Origin: Candidatus Latescibacterota bacterium
Lineage (GTDB): Bacteria > Latescibacterota > UBA2968 > UBA8231
Assembly: GCA_021295675.1 (NCBI GenBank)
Contig: JAGWBY010000058.1
Coordinates: 1-15,666, forward strand
Direction: 5' to 3'
DNA length: 15,666 nt
Shown here piece by piece: positions 1 to 8,036 of this stretch. Position numbers and translations under genes: made by a program. A model generated the notes under the pieces. That model ran no database searches, was not told the DNA's origin, and saw only the letters and a list, made by a program, of their open reading frames with translations. Numbering within the stretch: position 1 is the first letter of the stretch; each line of letters opens with the position of its first letter.

Positions 1-301
1 TGCCAGCCTTGCCGATCCCAGCGATGCGCCCGTCCTTGACGCCAATGTCGGCCTTGTAAATGCCCGTGTAGTCGAGCACCAGCGCATTGGTGATTACCAA
101 GTCCAGCGCCTCTTTTTGGCTCGCGCCGCTCTGCTGCCCCATGCCGTCGCGCAGCACTTTGCCGCCGCCAAACTTGCACTCCTCGCCGTACACAGTGTGA
201 TCTTGCTCGACCTCGACAATCAAATCCGTGTCGCCCAGCCGCACCCGGTCGCCGATGGTGGGGCCGTACATATCCGCATAAGCACGTCGATCAATACGCA
301 T
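1..301 (-). CDS. ureC: Urease alpha (catalytic) subunit UreC, N-terminal part, cut by window edge
   Basis: This is the N-terminal 100 residues of the nickel urease catalytic subunit, which hydrolyses urea to ammonia and carbamate in the cytoplasm. The visible part carries the family's opening motifs: [20 protein letters not shown], then [20 protein letters not shown], then [35 protein letters not shown]. The nickel ligands and the carbamylated lysine lie beyond the edge and cannot be checked. The ATG at 299-301 is supported by an AAGGGAG ribosome site about 9 nt upstream (311-316). It follows ureAB, but with a 167-nt gap holding a large inverted repeat, which is unusual for urease structural genes. 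No deletion is seen in the visible part. The family assignment is secure. Confidence 0.96.
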   Translation of the reverse strand, partial: MRIDRRAYADMYGPTIGDRVRLGDTDLIVEVEQDHTVYGEECKFGGGKVLRDGMGQQSGASQKEALDLVITNALVLDYTGIYKADIGVKDGRIAGIGKAG

Positions 302-366
302 TTAATCCACTCCCTTACTACGCGACAGTCATCCAATAGACGTTACACATGAGCATCTAGATATAA

Positions 367-452
367 GATGCTTCGGCTCCGCTTCGCTGCGCTCAGCATG
401 ACCGGCAAACAGAGCGCTAGCACCTGTCATGCTGAGCGCAGCGAAGCATCCC
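367..452. repeat. Inverted repeat with 22-bp perfect arms between ureAB and ureC
   Basis: The arms at 381-402 and 426-447 are perfect reverse complements (core CTTCGCTGCGCTCAGCATGA) separated by 23 nt. A partial extra copy of the arm's start (GATGCTTCGGCTCC) precedes the left arm. A diverged relative occurs at 2725-2750. Such sequences are typical of dispersed REP/MITE-like intergenic repeats. In the ureAB-ureC transcript it would fold into a very stable hairpin that could stabilise, process or attenuate the message. That role is inference. Confidence 0.8.
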
Positions 453-468
453 CTACCACTTCTACTGT

Positions 469-1233
469 CTATGTACGTAGCTCCGCTCCTAAAAAGCCGC
501 GTTCTTTAGCGCGTTCAAGGGCCGCGGCCTTGTTGGCGTCGCTCAAGGCCCCGCCGATCAAACCGCTGCCGCCGTGGACGACGCGCTTGCCAGCTACGGC
601 GACCAGCGTCACCGTCTTGGTCTCCCCCGGCTCGAAACGCACCGCGGTCCCCGAGGGAATATCGAGGCGAAAACCATAGGCCTGCACGCGGTCAAAGCGC
701 AATTCAGCATTGGCCTCAAAGAAGGGAAAGTGCGACCCCACCTGCACGGGCCGGTCGCCCATATTCGCCACTTCGAGCTCCACCTTCTCGCGGCCCGCGT
801 TGAGCACGAGTTCCTCATCCGCCACCAGCGCTTCTCCGGGCGCGGCGCTGGACGCGTTATCCGGCGACCACGTTTCACCCACGCGCACCAGCCCCGACCC
901 ATAAAGCGCCAACTCGGCGTTGCCGCGCGCCCGGCAGATCGGCTGGTGGACCGTCACCAGCTTGGTGCCGTCGGGAAACGTGCCCTCCACCTGTACCTCA
1001 TGCACCATCTCCGGCACCCCCGGCAACACGTCTTCAATCCCGAGCAATTGCTTGCCCTTGTCCATCAAAGTGGCAACTCGTTCGCCATCGCGGATAAATT
1101 CGAGCAACTGCGCCGCGATCAGCGCGGTCGCCTCCGGGTAGTTCAGCCGCAGGCCCCGGGCATAGCGCTTCTGCGCCACAAACCCGGCATTGTGCAATAC
1201 TAGTTTGTCGATTTCCCTCGGTGCAAGCCGCAT
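469..1233 (-). CDS. ureAB: Urease gamma-beta fusion subunit (UreA+UreB)
   Basis: This single 254-residue protein joins the two small urease subunits, which are separate in Klebsiella-type ureases and fused in Helicobacter-type ones. Residues 1 to about 100 are the gamma part ([64 protein letters not shown]). About 130 to 254 are the beta part ([62 protein letters not shown]). Both halves look full length, joined by a linker of about 25 residues. The ATG at 1231-1233 has a strong GGGAGGA site that overlaps the restored urtE stop (1244-1246), so it is cotranscribed with the urt genes. The C-terminal tail ([20 protein letters not shown]) resembles fused subunits. The gene is intact. Confidence 0.95.
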   Translation of the reverse strand: MRLAPREIDKLVLHNAGFVAQKRYARGLRLNYPEATALIAAQLLEFIRDGERVATLMDKGKQLLGIEDVLPGVPEMVHEVQVEGTFPDGTKLVTVHQPICRARGNAELALYGSGLVRVGETWSPDNASSAAPGEALVADEELVLNAGREKVELEVANMGDRPVQVGSHFPFFEANAELRFDRVQAYGFRLDIPSGTAVRFEPGETKTVTLVAVAGKRVVHGGSGLIGGALSDANKAAALERAKERGFLGAELRT

Positions 1234-1243
1234 GAATCCTCCC

Positions 1244-1937
1244 TCAAAACGTCAGATGGGTCTTGATACTTTCATCCGACAACTCGTCGGACGTCCCCTG
1301 CAACAGGATGCTGCCGCGGTCCATAAGAAAGAAGTGATCGGCGATCTGCCGCGCGAAGTCGAAGTACTGCTCGACCAAGACGATGGCGAAACACCTTTTC
1401 TATTTCCAAAATGATCGACGGCTGGATCCCTTCGGTCGGCTCGTCCAGCATCAGGACCTTGGGCTCGCCGACCAGCGCCCGGGCAATAGCCAACTGCTGT
1501 TGCTGTCCACCGCTCAAATTGCCGCCCATTCGCTCCTGCATTTCCGCCAACACTGGAAAAAGAGTGAACACTTCCTCGGACACCTCGCCACCGCTCCCGC
1601 GTGCCTGCAAGCCGATCTCCAAGTTTTCCCGTACCGTCAACTGCGGAAAAATCTCGCGGCCCTGCGGCACGTATCCCAACCCCCGTCGGGTGCGCTTGTC
1701 AGCCGTCAGCGCAGTGACATCCTCGCCGGCAAAAAACACCCGGCCCTTGCTCGGCACCAACAGCCCCATGATTGCCTTGAGCAGCGTCGTTTTGCCGACG
1801 CCATTGCGCCCCATCACCGCCACAATTGAGCCGCCGGGAACCTGCAAGCTAATATCCCGCAAGATACGGCTGCCCCCGTAGTGGACATCCAACTCCTCCA
1901 CCGCCAGCGTGGTCTCAGCCGACTGCACTGTGCTCAT
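1244..1937 (-). pseudogene. urtE: Urea ABC transporter ATPase UrtE, frameshifted near its C-terminus
   Basis: UrtE is one of two ATPases that drive urea import. From ATG 1937 (MSTVQSAETTLAVEEL) the frame carries Walker A MGRNGVGKTT, the Q-loop region YVPQGREIFPQLTV, the signature LSGGQQQQLAIARAL and Walker B VLMLDEPTEGIQPS. After EIEKV at about 1392 the frame breaks. The true C-terminus, AIVLVEQYFDFARQIADHFF then LMDRGSILLQGTSDELSDES, continues in another frame to a TGA at 1244. The total length is 3n+1. Family spacing predicts about 9 codons missing, fitting a deletion of about 26 nt, not a one-base error. The restored start overlaps the restored urtD end by 23 nt, as expected in a compact operon. 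As read, the protein would lose its VEQ switch and C-terminal subdomain. Confidence 0.88.
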
Positions 1938-2662
1938 CTCGTTCCATGGCTGTTCCCAAATAGCACTCAATGACGCGCGGGTCGTTCTGCACGGTTTCCA
2001 TCGGCCCCTCGACTAGGATCTTGCCCTCGTGTAGCACCGTTACTTTGCGGGCGATTTGCCGCACAAATTCCATTCAGGGCGTGATCTTCGGCGAGCCCCT
2101 GGAGAATCTCCCCGGTGCGGAAGGTCTCTTGGTCGGTCATGCCTGCCGCCGGCTCATCGACCAAAAAGAGCGTGGGATCCTGCAAGATGACCATGGCGAT
2201 CTCCAACCACTGCTTCTGACCGTGCGACAGAGTACCGGCGACCTCGTCGAGCGCATCCTCCAACCCCGTGCGCTCGGCCACCTCCTCAATCCGGCGGCGC
2301 TCAGCCGCTTGGAGCCGGTAGAACAGCGAGGCGAATACCCCTCGGTTGGCCTTCACAGCTAGCATCAGATTGTCGACGACGGTCAGCGAAGTAAAAACCG
2401 TTGGCGCTTGGAACTTGCGCCCCACCCCTAAATCGACGATCTCGTCCTCGCTCAGCTTGGTCAGATCCTGATCCTTGAAATAGGCGTGCCCAACGTCGGG
2501 CCGCGCCCGGCCGCAGAGCACGTCGAGCAGGGTCGTCTTGCCCGCGCCATTGGGACCGATGACCACCCGCAATTCGTTTTGAGCGACCTCAAAGATGTCG
2601 ATATCCAGCGCCTTAAAGCCGTCGAACGACACACTCAACTTTTGCACGTATAGATTGTCCAT
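1915..2662 (-). pseudogene. urtD: Urea ABC transporter ATPase UrtD, frameshifted at the H-loop
   Basis: UrtD is the second ATPase of the urea importer. From ATG 2662 it carries LSVSFDGFKALDIDIF, Walker A GPNGAGKTT, GVGRKFQAPTVFTSLTV, the signature LSHGQKQWLEIA and Walker B LFLVDEPAAGMT. After GLAEDHAL at about 2074 the conserved VVEHD switch is missing and the frame shifts. The family C-terminus, MEFVRQIARKVTVLHEGKIL then VEGPMETVQNDPRVIE, resumes in another frame to a TGA at 1915. The length is 3n+1. The flanks CTG-A and ATG fit loss of 17 nt encoding the rest of IVVEHD. Without the catalytic switch His the ATPase should be dead. A GGGAG lies directly against the ATG, closer than usual, so the start is slightly uncertain. 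Confidence 0.88.
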
Positions 2663-2724
2663 CTCCCAACTCGCGGTGAGAAACCACTCAAGCAGGTATG
2701 CATGCGTTTTGTGGTATATTGCCT

Positions 2725-2750
2725 GTCATTCTGAGCGAAGCGAAGAATCT
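2725..2750. repeat. Short dispersed-type repeat (GTCATTCTGAGCGAAGCGAA)
   Basis: A 26-nt sequence in the 138-nt gap between urtC and urtD. It is a diverged relative of the ureAB-ureC inverted-repeat arms (TCAT[G/T]CTGAGCG..GCGAAG). It does not code for anything in frame with its neighbours. Its presence inside an operon gap suggests insertion of a small mobile or REP-like element. Confidence 0.6.
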
Positions 2751-2777
2751 GCTGCCTCCTTACCATTCCAAGTCCTA

Positions 2778-2798
2778 CATCTGCGTCATCTGCGGATA
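2778..2798. repeat. Short internally repeated sequence (CATCTGCGTCATCTGCGGAT)
   Basis: This sequence contains two ATCTGCG units and lies just after the urtC stop codon on the minus strand. Similar ATCTGCG..ATCTGCGG strings are common dispersed repeats in environmental bacterial genomes. With the repeat at 2725-2750 it fills most of the urtC-urtD gap. No other function is visible. Confidence 0.4.
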
Positions 2799-2800
2799 CA

Positions 2801-3823
2801 TTAAGCCCGGCGCAAGCGCCCGACTATACCAGCGACGCCCTCGGGAAAGAACAGCACCACCCCGACAAAGAGCGCGCCGAGGAAGTAGAGCCAAGTGCCG
2901 GGGAAAGCGCCGGTGAGGAAGCTGTAGAGCAAGTTGACCAGCACGGCCCCGACGATCGCGCCCACCAACGTCCCCCGACCGCCGACCGCGGTCCACACCA
3001 CGATCTCAATCGAAGCCTGCACGTCCATGCGCCCCGGCGTGATAATGCCGGTCTGCGGCACGTAGAGCATCCCCCCCAAGCCCGCCAAGGCGCTGGCGAC
3101 GACAAAGACGAAGAGCTTGTAGCGGGTGATGTGGTAGCCGATAAAGCGCAGGCGGTGCTCGCTGTCGCGGATGGCCACCAGCAATTTGCCCAATTTGGAA
3201 CCGACGATATAGCGGCACAGATAATACGCCCCCACCAGCGCCGCACACGCCACCACGTAGAGCCCGCGCTTGGTCGCCGGCTCGGCCAATTCAAAGCATC
3301 CGTCAGCCCGTTAGTCCCCCCCAACATGGTCTCGTTGCGCAAGAACAACAGCCACATCGCCAGCGCCAGCGCCTGAGTGATAATGGCCAAATACACGCCC
3401 TTGATGCGGCTGCGGAAGACGAGGAAACCAAAGACCAGCGCCGCCAATCCCGGCACCACCAACCCAAGGAGCAAAGTCAGCGGCAGACTGTGGAACGGCT
3501 CCCAAAAAAGCGGCAACTCCTCGACCCGATTCCAAACCATGAAGTCGGGCAAGGCGCTGCCATATACGCCTTTAGTTCCCGTCTTGAGCAGCATGTGCAT
3601 GCCGATAGCGTAGCCGCCCAGACAAAAGAAAAACGCCTGACACAGCGACAGAATGCCAGTAAATCCCCAGATCAGGTCCATCCCAAGGGCGACGATGGCG
3701 AAACAAAAATAGCGCCCCCAGGGTCGTATCGGCAACAAGGCCCAGATAGTTGAGCAGGGGGACTAGCACCCCAAAAAAGGCGAACAGCAAACCAGCGACG
3801 ATGTGGTGCCTAGACGCGCTCAC
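2801..3823 (-). pseudogene. urtC: Urea ABC transporter permease UrtC, broken by two frameshifts
   Basis: UrtC is an inner-membrane permease of the urea importer. It appears in three frames. The first is GTG 3823 to about 3720 (VPLLNYLGLVADTT, first membrane segment). The second is about 3720 to 3298 (WGRYFCFAIVALGMDLIWGF, TGILSLCQAFFFCLGGYAIG, LPDFMVWNRVEELPLFWEPF, GVYLAIITQALALAMWLLFL, GGTNGLTD). The third is 3297 to TAA 2801 (ELAEPATKRGLYV, IVGSKLGKLLVAIRDSEHRL, KLFVFVVASALAGLGGMLYV, VWTAVGGRGTLVGAIVGAVL). Family spacing suggests about 8 nt lost after ADTT and 16 nt lost between GLTD and GFELAEPAT. The two losses sum to a multiple of three, as the frames require. The GTG overlaps the urtB TGA (GTGA), indicating translational coupling. 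Confidence 0.87.
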
Positions 3824-5452
3824 AGTTCGGCGCTCCGTCCTTTGGCGGGGAAGAGGCCGGTCGGGCGCGATTGCAAGAAGACGATGATCAAGCCCAAGAG
3901 AATTACCTTGCCGTACACGGCTTCAAAGAGCGGTTCGAGCATCTTGTTGAAAATGCCGATCCCCAGCCCGGCGCTGATCGTGCCTAGCAGCTTGCCAACC
4001 CCACCGGTGACGACCACGAGAAATGAATCGACAATGTAGGTCTGGCCCATGTTGGGTACGACGTTCCCAATCAGCGTCATCGCCCAACCGGCGACCCCGG
4101 CAATTCCCGTGCCCAAGGCAAAAGCCATAGAGTCAATGCGCCGCACCGGCACCCCGACGCAGGCGCTCATCGCCCGATGAGCCCAAAGCGCGTGCGGAAG
4201 AAAAGCGCCAACAGCATCCCGACGATCGCCGCAGCCAGCACCATGATGAACATGCGGTTGTAGGGCAACACCACCTGGGGAGCCATCTCCCAGCCACCGC
4301 TTAGAAGCTGCGGCAACTTCACTGCCGTCAAATCGCCAAAGATGCTGCGCGCCGCTTGAATCAGCACCAGACTGATGCCCCAAGTGGCCAGCAGGCTTTC
4401 GAGCGGTCGGCTGTATAGCCGGCATATAACCGACGCCTCCAGCAGGAATCCAACGCCGCCAGCGACTAGGAAGGCAAGCGGAAAGGAGATGGCGAAAAAC
4501 AGATCGCCGTACTCCGGCGGCAGCACGCCCAGGCACAGATTCTGCACCACAAACGTGGTGTACGCACCGATCATCATAAACTCGCCGTGCGCCATGTTAA
4601 TCACCCCCATCTGGCCGTAGAGACCAGAATGGACCCCAAGCTCAGACCAATAAAAATCGTCTGCACCGCCTGCATGGAGGAACTAAAGCGCCGCAAGCTA
4701 GTCAGGGCCACTGTCGCCCGCTCCCGGACTTGCGTGTCTGGTTCGGCGAAGGCCCCAGACTCACCTGTACTCAAGAGTCTCTCTAACACAGGTATGGCCA
4801 GCGGACTGCGCAGTTCCTCCAATGCAGCCACTGCCTGCAAGCGCACCTCGGCCTGGGCGTCGGCCAATTGCAGCTTGGCCAACGACACGCGCTTCAACCG
4901 CCGGATCGACCTATCCGTCTCCGCCTCGATGGAGCGGAGCAACGCCGGAATGGCAGCCGCGGTGCCTTTATTGCCGATATTTTCAGCGGCAATCCGCCGT
5001 TTGTCCGCATCCGAATGAAAGAGTTCCATCCGCAGCAAATAGGGCTGGATCAGCGCCCTAATCTTCCGATTGGTCTCAACCTCTTCTACGTCGTAAAGCG
5101 AAACTTTGACCTGCTCACCATCCTCGCCGAGGATAGGCACGCGCTCGGGATAGGCTGTAAAGAGCGGCGCGATCGAATCGCCGTACTCGTCCATTTCCTC
5201 ATCGCCAATGAGCACCAAGCCGCTCTGCACTTCGCGCTCGCTCCAGCGATAGACTTCCCCGCTGAACAGCCCCCGCATCAATGCATAATGCGCTTGGTCG
5301 TAGCGAGCGGCCAACGCGGTTACGGCCTGTTGGATCTCCTCGTCATCGCCGCTAGCCAGCCGCGCAAACTGCTCCTCGTCCCACGTGTTGGCTCCCGCCG
5401 CTTCAGCCGCTAAGACCCACACCGCCAGTATTTTTATAACCTGTTGTCCCAT
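3820..5452 (-). pseudogene. urtB: Urea ABC transporter permease UrtB with N-terminal HEAT-like domain, broken by two frameshifts
   Basis: UrtB is the other urea permease. From ATG 5452 the first frame has a signal-like segment (MGQQVIKILAVWVLAAEAAG) and a helical HEAT-like region of about 230 residues (IAAENIGNKGTAAAIPALLR, VRLQAVAALEELRSPLAIPV), as in proteobacterial-type long UrtB. The permease then starts with QTIFIGLSLGSILV. At about 4621 the expected LAALGLAI stretch is missing and YGQMGVINMAHGEFMMIGAY follows in a second frame. At about 4178, after FFRTRFGL, the expected xIRAVTQN is missing and RAMSACVGVPVRRIDSMAFA continues in a third frame to a TGA at 3820. Estimated losses of 25 and 22 nt fit the frames. 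An ATG at 5506 is in frame but lies inside an inverted repeat, so 5452 is preferred. Confidence 0.88.
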
Positions 5453-5481
5453 TGACAAAATTGAACTCCGCCCCGTAAAAC

Positions 5482-5541
5482 GGAGCGGAGACGGCCTGAT
5501 TACCATGTACCTTTTACCTGCTAAGCGGCCGTCTCCGCTCC
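5482..5541. repeat. Inverted repeat with 15-bp perfect arms between the porin gene and urtB
   Basis: Arms GGAGCGGAGACGGCC (5482-5496) and GGCCGTCTCCGCTCC (5527-5541) are separated by 30 nt. They sit in the 95-nt gap between the porin-like stop and the urtB start. A smaller CCG-TAAAA-CGG hairpin adjoins the left arm. The element resembles a MITE/REP-type insertion. In the transcript it could act as a processing or attenuation hairpin, lowering urtBCDE relative to urtA. There is no T-run, so it is not a classic terminator. Confidence 0.7.
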
Positions 5542-5547
5542 ACCCAC

Positions 5548-6447
5548 CTAAAACGTTAACAGCGACTCCAGCGCAATTTGCGTCACCGCGTCGGCATCGC
5601 CCACTGTGAGCATCTTCACCTCAGCCACCAGACCCCAGTTGTCCGAAATGGCGTAACTCGGGGCAATGGTGATCTCGCTCGTTTCGTCGTCCTCGCCGCC
5701 GCCAATCGGCGTCCACGCAATAGCTGAGTACCGGGCCGTTACGCCGACCTGATCGCTCAGGCCGTAATTGACCATTCCGAGATACCCCAATCCCGACTCA
5801 TAGCTACCCCAATCGCTCATCGAGTTCACCTCGGCAGCGACCGTCAGCGGCCCCGTCTCCAACATGCCCCAAACGTTGATCAGGGTCTGTTCGTCTTCCC
5901 TGGCCAACGCAGCTTTGGCCGTTATTCCTTCCACAGGCATCAGAGCAACCTGAGCCTCAAACCCTACGTCGCTCCCATCCCCCGAGAAATCGGTCTCCGC
6001 ACCGTCCCACACGCTGGAGACAACCGCCCCATACAGGCCGAACATATCCGAGCCATAGGAGGCCGCGACCCCATTCTGATAGCCACCATAGACCAGCGTA
6101 GCCGAGTACGAGTACTGATACATACCTGTGGGTTCGGCCGCTTCAAAGCCGGTGCAGCTAAGAAACTTGCCCACAGTGAGCGCCAAGCCCTCGCCGGTGT
6201 CGTACGTGATGAAGGCCTGTTCTAGCTCGACCGGAGCGGTCGGCCCCAAGGCATTGACATCCGCCCGCATGGAGATCCCTTCCCCGAGGTCCGTCGAAAC
6301 ATCCAGCTCGAACTGGTCCAGCGACATGCTCGCGTTTCCATCCTCGCTGAACACGCTCATATCGACAAACCCGGAGAATTCGACTTCGGCGGATACTGTC
6401 TGGGCGGCAAAAATCGCCAGTGCAAATGCTGCAACTTTATTGTTCAT
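5548..6447 (-). CDS. Putative outer-membrane beta-barrel (porin-like) protein within the urea operon
   Basis: A 299-residue exported protein. Residues 1 to about 20 form a signal peptide ending in QTVSA before EVEFSGFVDMSVF. The mature part is a series of amphipathic alternating strands (LDQFELDVSTDLGEGISMRA, LEQAFITYDTGEGLALTVGK, MYQYSYSATLVYGGYQNGVA), and the protein ends in LLTF with the terminal aromatic residue expected for BamA-dependent barrels. It resembles the BBP2/OmpL-type family of small barrels often annotated as porins. It lies between urtA (31 nt upstream) and urtB, a place where the usual urtABCDE order has no gene. An AAGGA site precedes the ATG. A role in urea passage through the outer membrane is inference from position only. 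The gene is intact. Confidence 0.8.
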   Translation of the reverse strand: MNNKVAAFALAIFAAQTVSAEVEFSGFVDMSVFSEDGNASMSLDQFELDVSTDLGEGISMRADVNALGPTAPVELEQAFITYDTGEGLALTVGKFLSCTGFEAAEPTGMYQYSYSATLVYGGYQNGVAASYGSDMFGLYGAVVSSVWDGAETDFSGDGSDVGFEAQVALMPVEGITAKAALAREDEQTLINVWGMLETGPLTVAAEVNSMSDWGSYESGLGYLGMVNYGLSDQVGVTARYSAIAWTPIGGGEDDETSEITIAPSYAISDNWGLVAEVKMLTVGDADAVTQIALESLLTF

Positions 6448-6478
6448 CTGTTTGCGTCCTTCTGCGCTAGGTAGAGTG

Positions 6479-7753
6479 TTACTCTAGGGTATAGGTACCC
6501 ATGTAATTGACGTGGTCGCAATCCTTGTCGGCGCTGGTGATATCGTCCCACGGATCGGGAGCCACGAGGCCATCCGACTCATAGACGATCTTGAACTGGC
6601 CGTTCTTTTTGATCTCGCCGATATAGACGGGCTTGTGCAGATGGTGATTGCGCTCGTCCATCATCACTTGGCCGCCGGGCGAATCAAACGTCAGCCCATA
6701 GAGCGCCGGCCGCACCTTTTCCACGTCAAAGGAACCAGCCTTTTCGACCGCACCTTTCCACAGATAGACTCCGGTATAGGCCCAGAGAATCGGGTCGTCG
6801 GTGACGCGCATCAGGCCACCGGGCAAGCCGTTGGCCTCGCAGTACTGCTTAAAGCTCTTGACGAAATCCCGGTTTTCTTTGGTGGGCACGGACTGGAAGT
6901 AGTTCCAAGCCGCCAAGTGGCCGACCAGAAACTCGGTATCCATCGCCCGCAGTTCGTCTTCGGCCACTGAAAAGGCCATGATCGGGCACATCGCCGAAGT
7001 CAGCCCCTGATTGGCGAATTCCTTGTAGAAGGGCACGTTGGAATCGCCGTTGATCGTGCTCAAGACCGCGGCCGTACCATCGGCGGCGAAATTCTTGATC
7101 TTCTGCACGATGGTCTGATAATCCTGGTGGTGGAAGGGCGTGTACTCCTCCATGATATTCTCCTCGGGCACTCCTTGATCGAGGAGATAGGCGCGCAGGA
7201 TTTTGTTGGCCGTGCGCGGGAACACGTAGTCCGTGCCGAGCAGATAGAATTTCTTGTACCCGCCGCCGTCCTCGCTCATCAGATACTGGGCGGCCGGGAT
7301 CAACTGCTGGTTGGGGGTGGCCCCTGTATAGATGATGTTGCGCGAGCACTCCTCGCCCTCGTACTGAACCGGATAGAACAGCAGTCCGCTGTTTTCTTCA
7401 AAAACCGGCAACACCGACTTGCGCGACACCGAAGTCCAGCATCCGAAGACGGACACCACCTCGTGCTCTAGCAACAGTTCTTTGGACTTTTCGGCGAACA
7501 GGTCCCAGTCGGACGCCGGATCGACGACCACCGGCTCAATTTTGCTGCCCAGCACGCCGCCGTTGGAATTTATTTCCTCGACCGCCATCAATACGGCATC
7601 GCGCAGCGATACCTCCGAGATAGCCATCGTCCCGCTGAGCGAATGCAAGACGCCTATCTTGACCGTCTCCTCCGCCTTCGCGCTTGAATGCATTCCGACG
7701 ACGATTAGCCCTAAGGCGGCAAACGCAATCCAAGACTTACTTGGTCTTCTCAT
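6479..7753 (-). CDS. urtA: Urea ABC transporter substrate-binding protein UrtA
   Basis: A 424-residue periplasmic binding protein of the urea/short-amide importer. It has a signal peptide (about 1-27, FAALGLIVVGMHSSAKAEE), then family motifs in order: VKIGVLHSLSGTMAISEVSL, VVVDPASDWDLFAEK, VFGCWTSVSRKSVLPVFEEN, LLFYPVQYEGEE, YTGATPNQQLIPA, KFYLLGTDYVFPRTANKILR, TINGDSNVPFYKEFANQGLT, GHLAAWNYFQSVPT, RVTDDPI and MMDERNHHLHKPVYIGEI. The length matches the family. The ATG at 7751-7753 has a clear GGAGGG site 6 nt upstream. It is the first gene of the transport operon and lies downstream of a sigma54-like promoter, fitting nitrogen control. Unlike urtB to urtE it is undamaged. Confidence 0.96.
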   Translation of the reverse strand: MRRPSKSWIAFAALGLIVVGMHSSAKAEETVKIGVLHSLSGTMAISEVSLRDAVLMAVEEINSNGGVLGSKIEPVVVDPASDWDLFAEKSKELLLEHEVVSVFGCWTSVSRKSVLPVFEENSGLLFYPVQYEGEECSRNIIYTGATPNQQLIPAAQYLMSEDGGGYKKFYLLGTDYVFPRTANKILRAYLLDQGVPEENIMEEYTPFHHQDYQTIVQKIKNFAADGTAAVLSTINGDSNVPFYKEFANQGLTSAMCPIMAFSVAEDELRAMDTEFLVGHLAAWNYFQSVPTKENRDFVKSFKQYCEANGLPGGLMRVTDDPILWAYTGVYLWKGAVEKAGSFDVEKVRPALYGLTFDSPGGQVMMDERNHHLHKPVYIGEIKKNGQFKIVYESDGLVAPDPWDDITSADKDCDHVNYMGTYTLE

Positions 7754-7835
7754 TGAATCCCTCCAAAAATTGTAGTGTTAAATGGCCTGAACGCACCGTT
7801 CCGGTAGTCCGCTCTGACCGATTCCACTCTCCTAC

Positions 7836-7852
7836 TGCAAAAAGGATACCAG
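7836..7852 (-). promoter_or_regulatory. Candidate sigma54 promoter of urtA
   Basis: On the minus strand the sequence CTGGTATCCTTTTTGCA matches the -24/-12 layout, with GG and GC separated by exactly 10 nt and TTGCA at -12. The consensus C-A-C after TGG is only partly kept (TAT). Transcription would start near 7825, leaving a leader of about 70 nt before urtA. Sigma54 control fits a nitrogen-scavenging operon. No sigma54 or NtrC gene is visible here. Confidence 0.45.
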
Positions 7853-7904
7853 AACGGCATTCTCAGCAGTCCATAGACGGAGCAGGAGGGAACATTTTTG
7901 CTAC

Positions 7905-7929
7905 TATCTCTTTATGTCGCAAAGAGATA
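7905..7929. promoter_or_regulatory. Stem-loop / inverted repeat upstream of urtA
   Basis: Perfect 9-bp arms TATCTCTTT and AAAGAGATA flank the 7-nt loop ATGTCGC. The loop repeats the half-site of the palindrome at 8037-8058. It lies about 90 nt upstream of the predicted sigma54 start, a usual place for an activator site. An operator role is inference. Confidence 0.4.
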
Positions 7930-8036
7930 CATAATTTGTAACTTTGTTTATTTTTCTTACGTAAATGGAATTTTTGGCCGTTTGATTGCTTAGTTTTTGA
8001 ACAATAGACGACAAATACGTAATTTTTTAAATTCAA

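Noticed and set aside
574..1203. 209-residue open frame opposite ureAB
   Set aside because: It is the antisense shadow of a well-supported urease subunit; the Arg/His-rich composition is typical of GC-rich antisense frames.
367..2798. CRISPR array from the repeated GTCAT.CTGAGCG motif
   Set aside because: Only two or three diverged, irregularly spaced copies in inverted orientation, with no spacers and no cas genes.
1385..4625. Programmed ribosomal frameshifting or bypassing in urtB, urtC, urtD and urtE
   Set aside because: Coding residues of conserved motifs are absent from the DNA. Frameshifting or bypassing cannot supply them, and no shared slippery site is seen at the junctions.
5453..5506. 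ATG at 5506 as the urtB start
   Set aside because: It lies within the loop of an inverted repeat. The residues it adds are not signal-like, and the signal-type segment begins at 5452.
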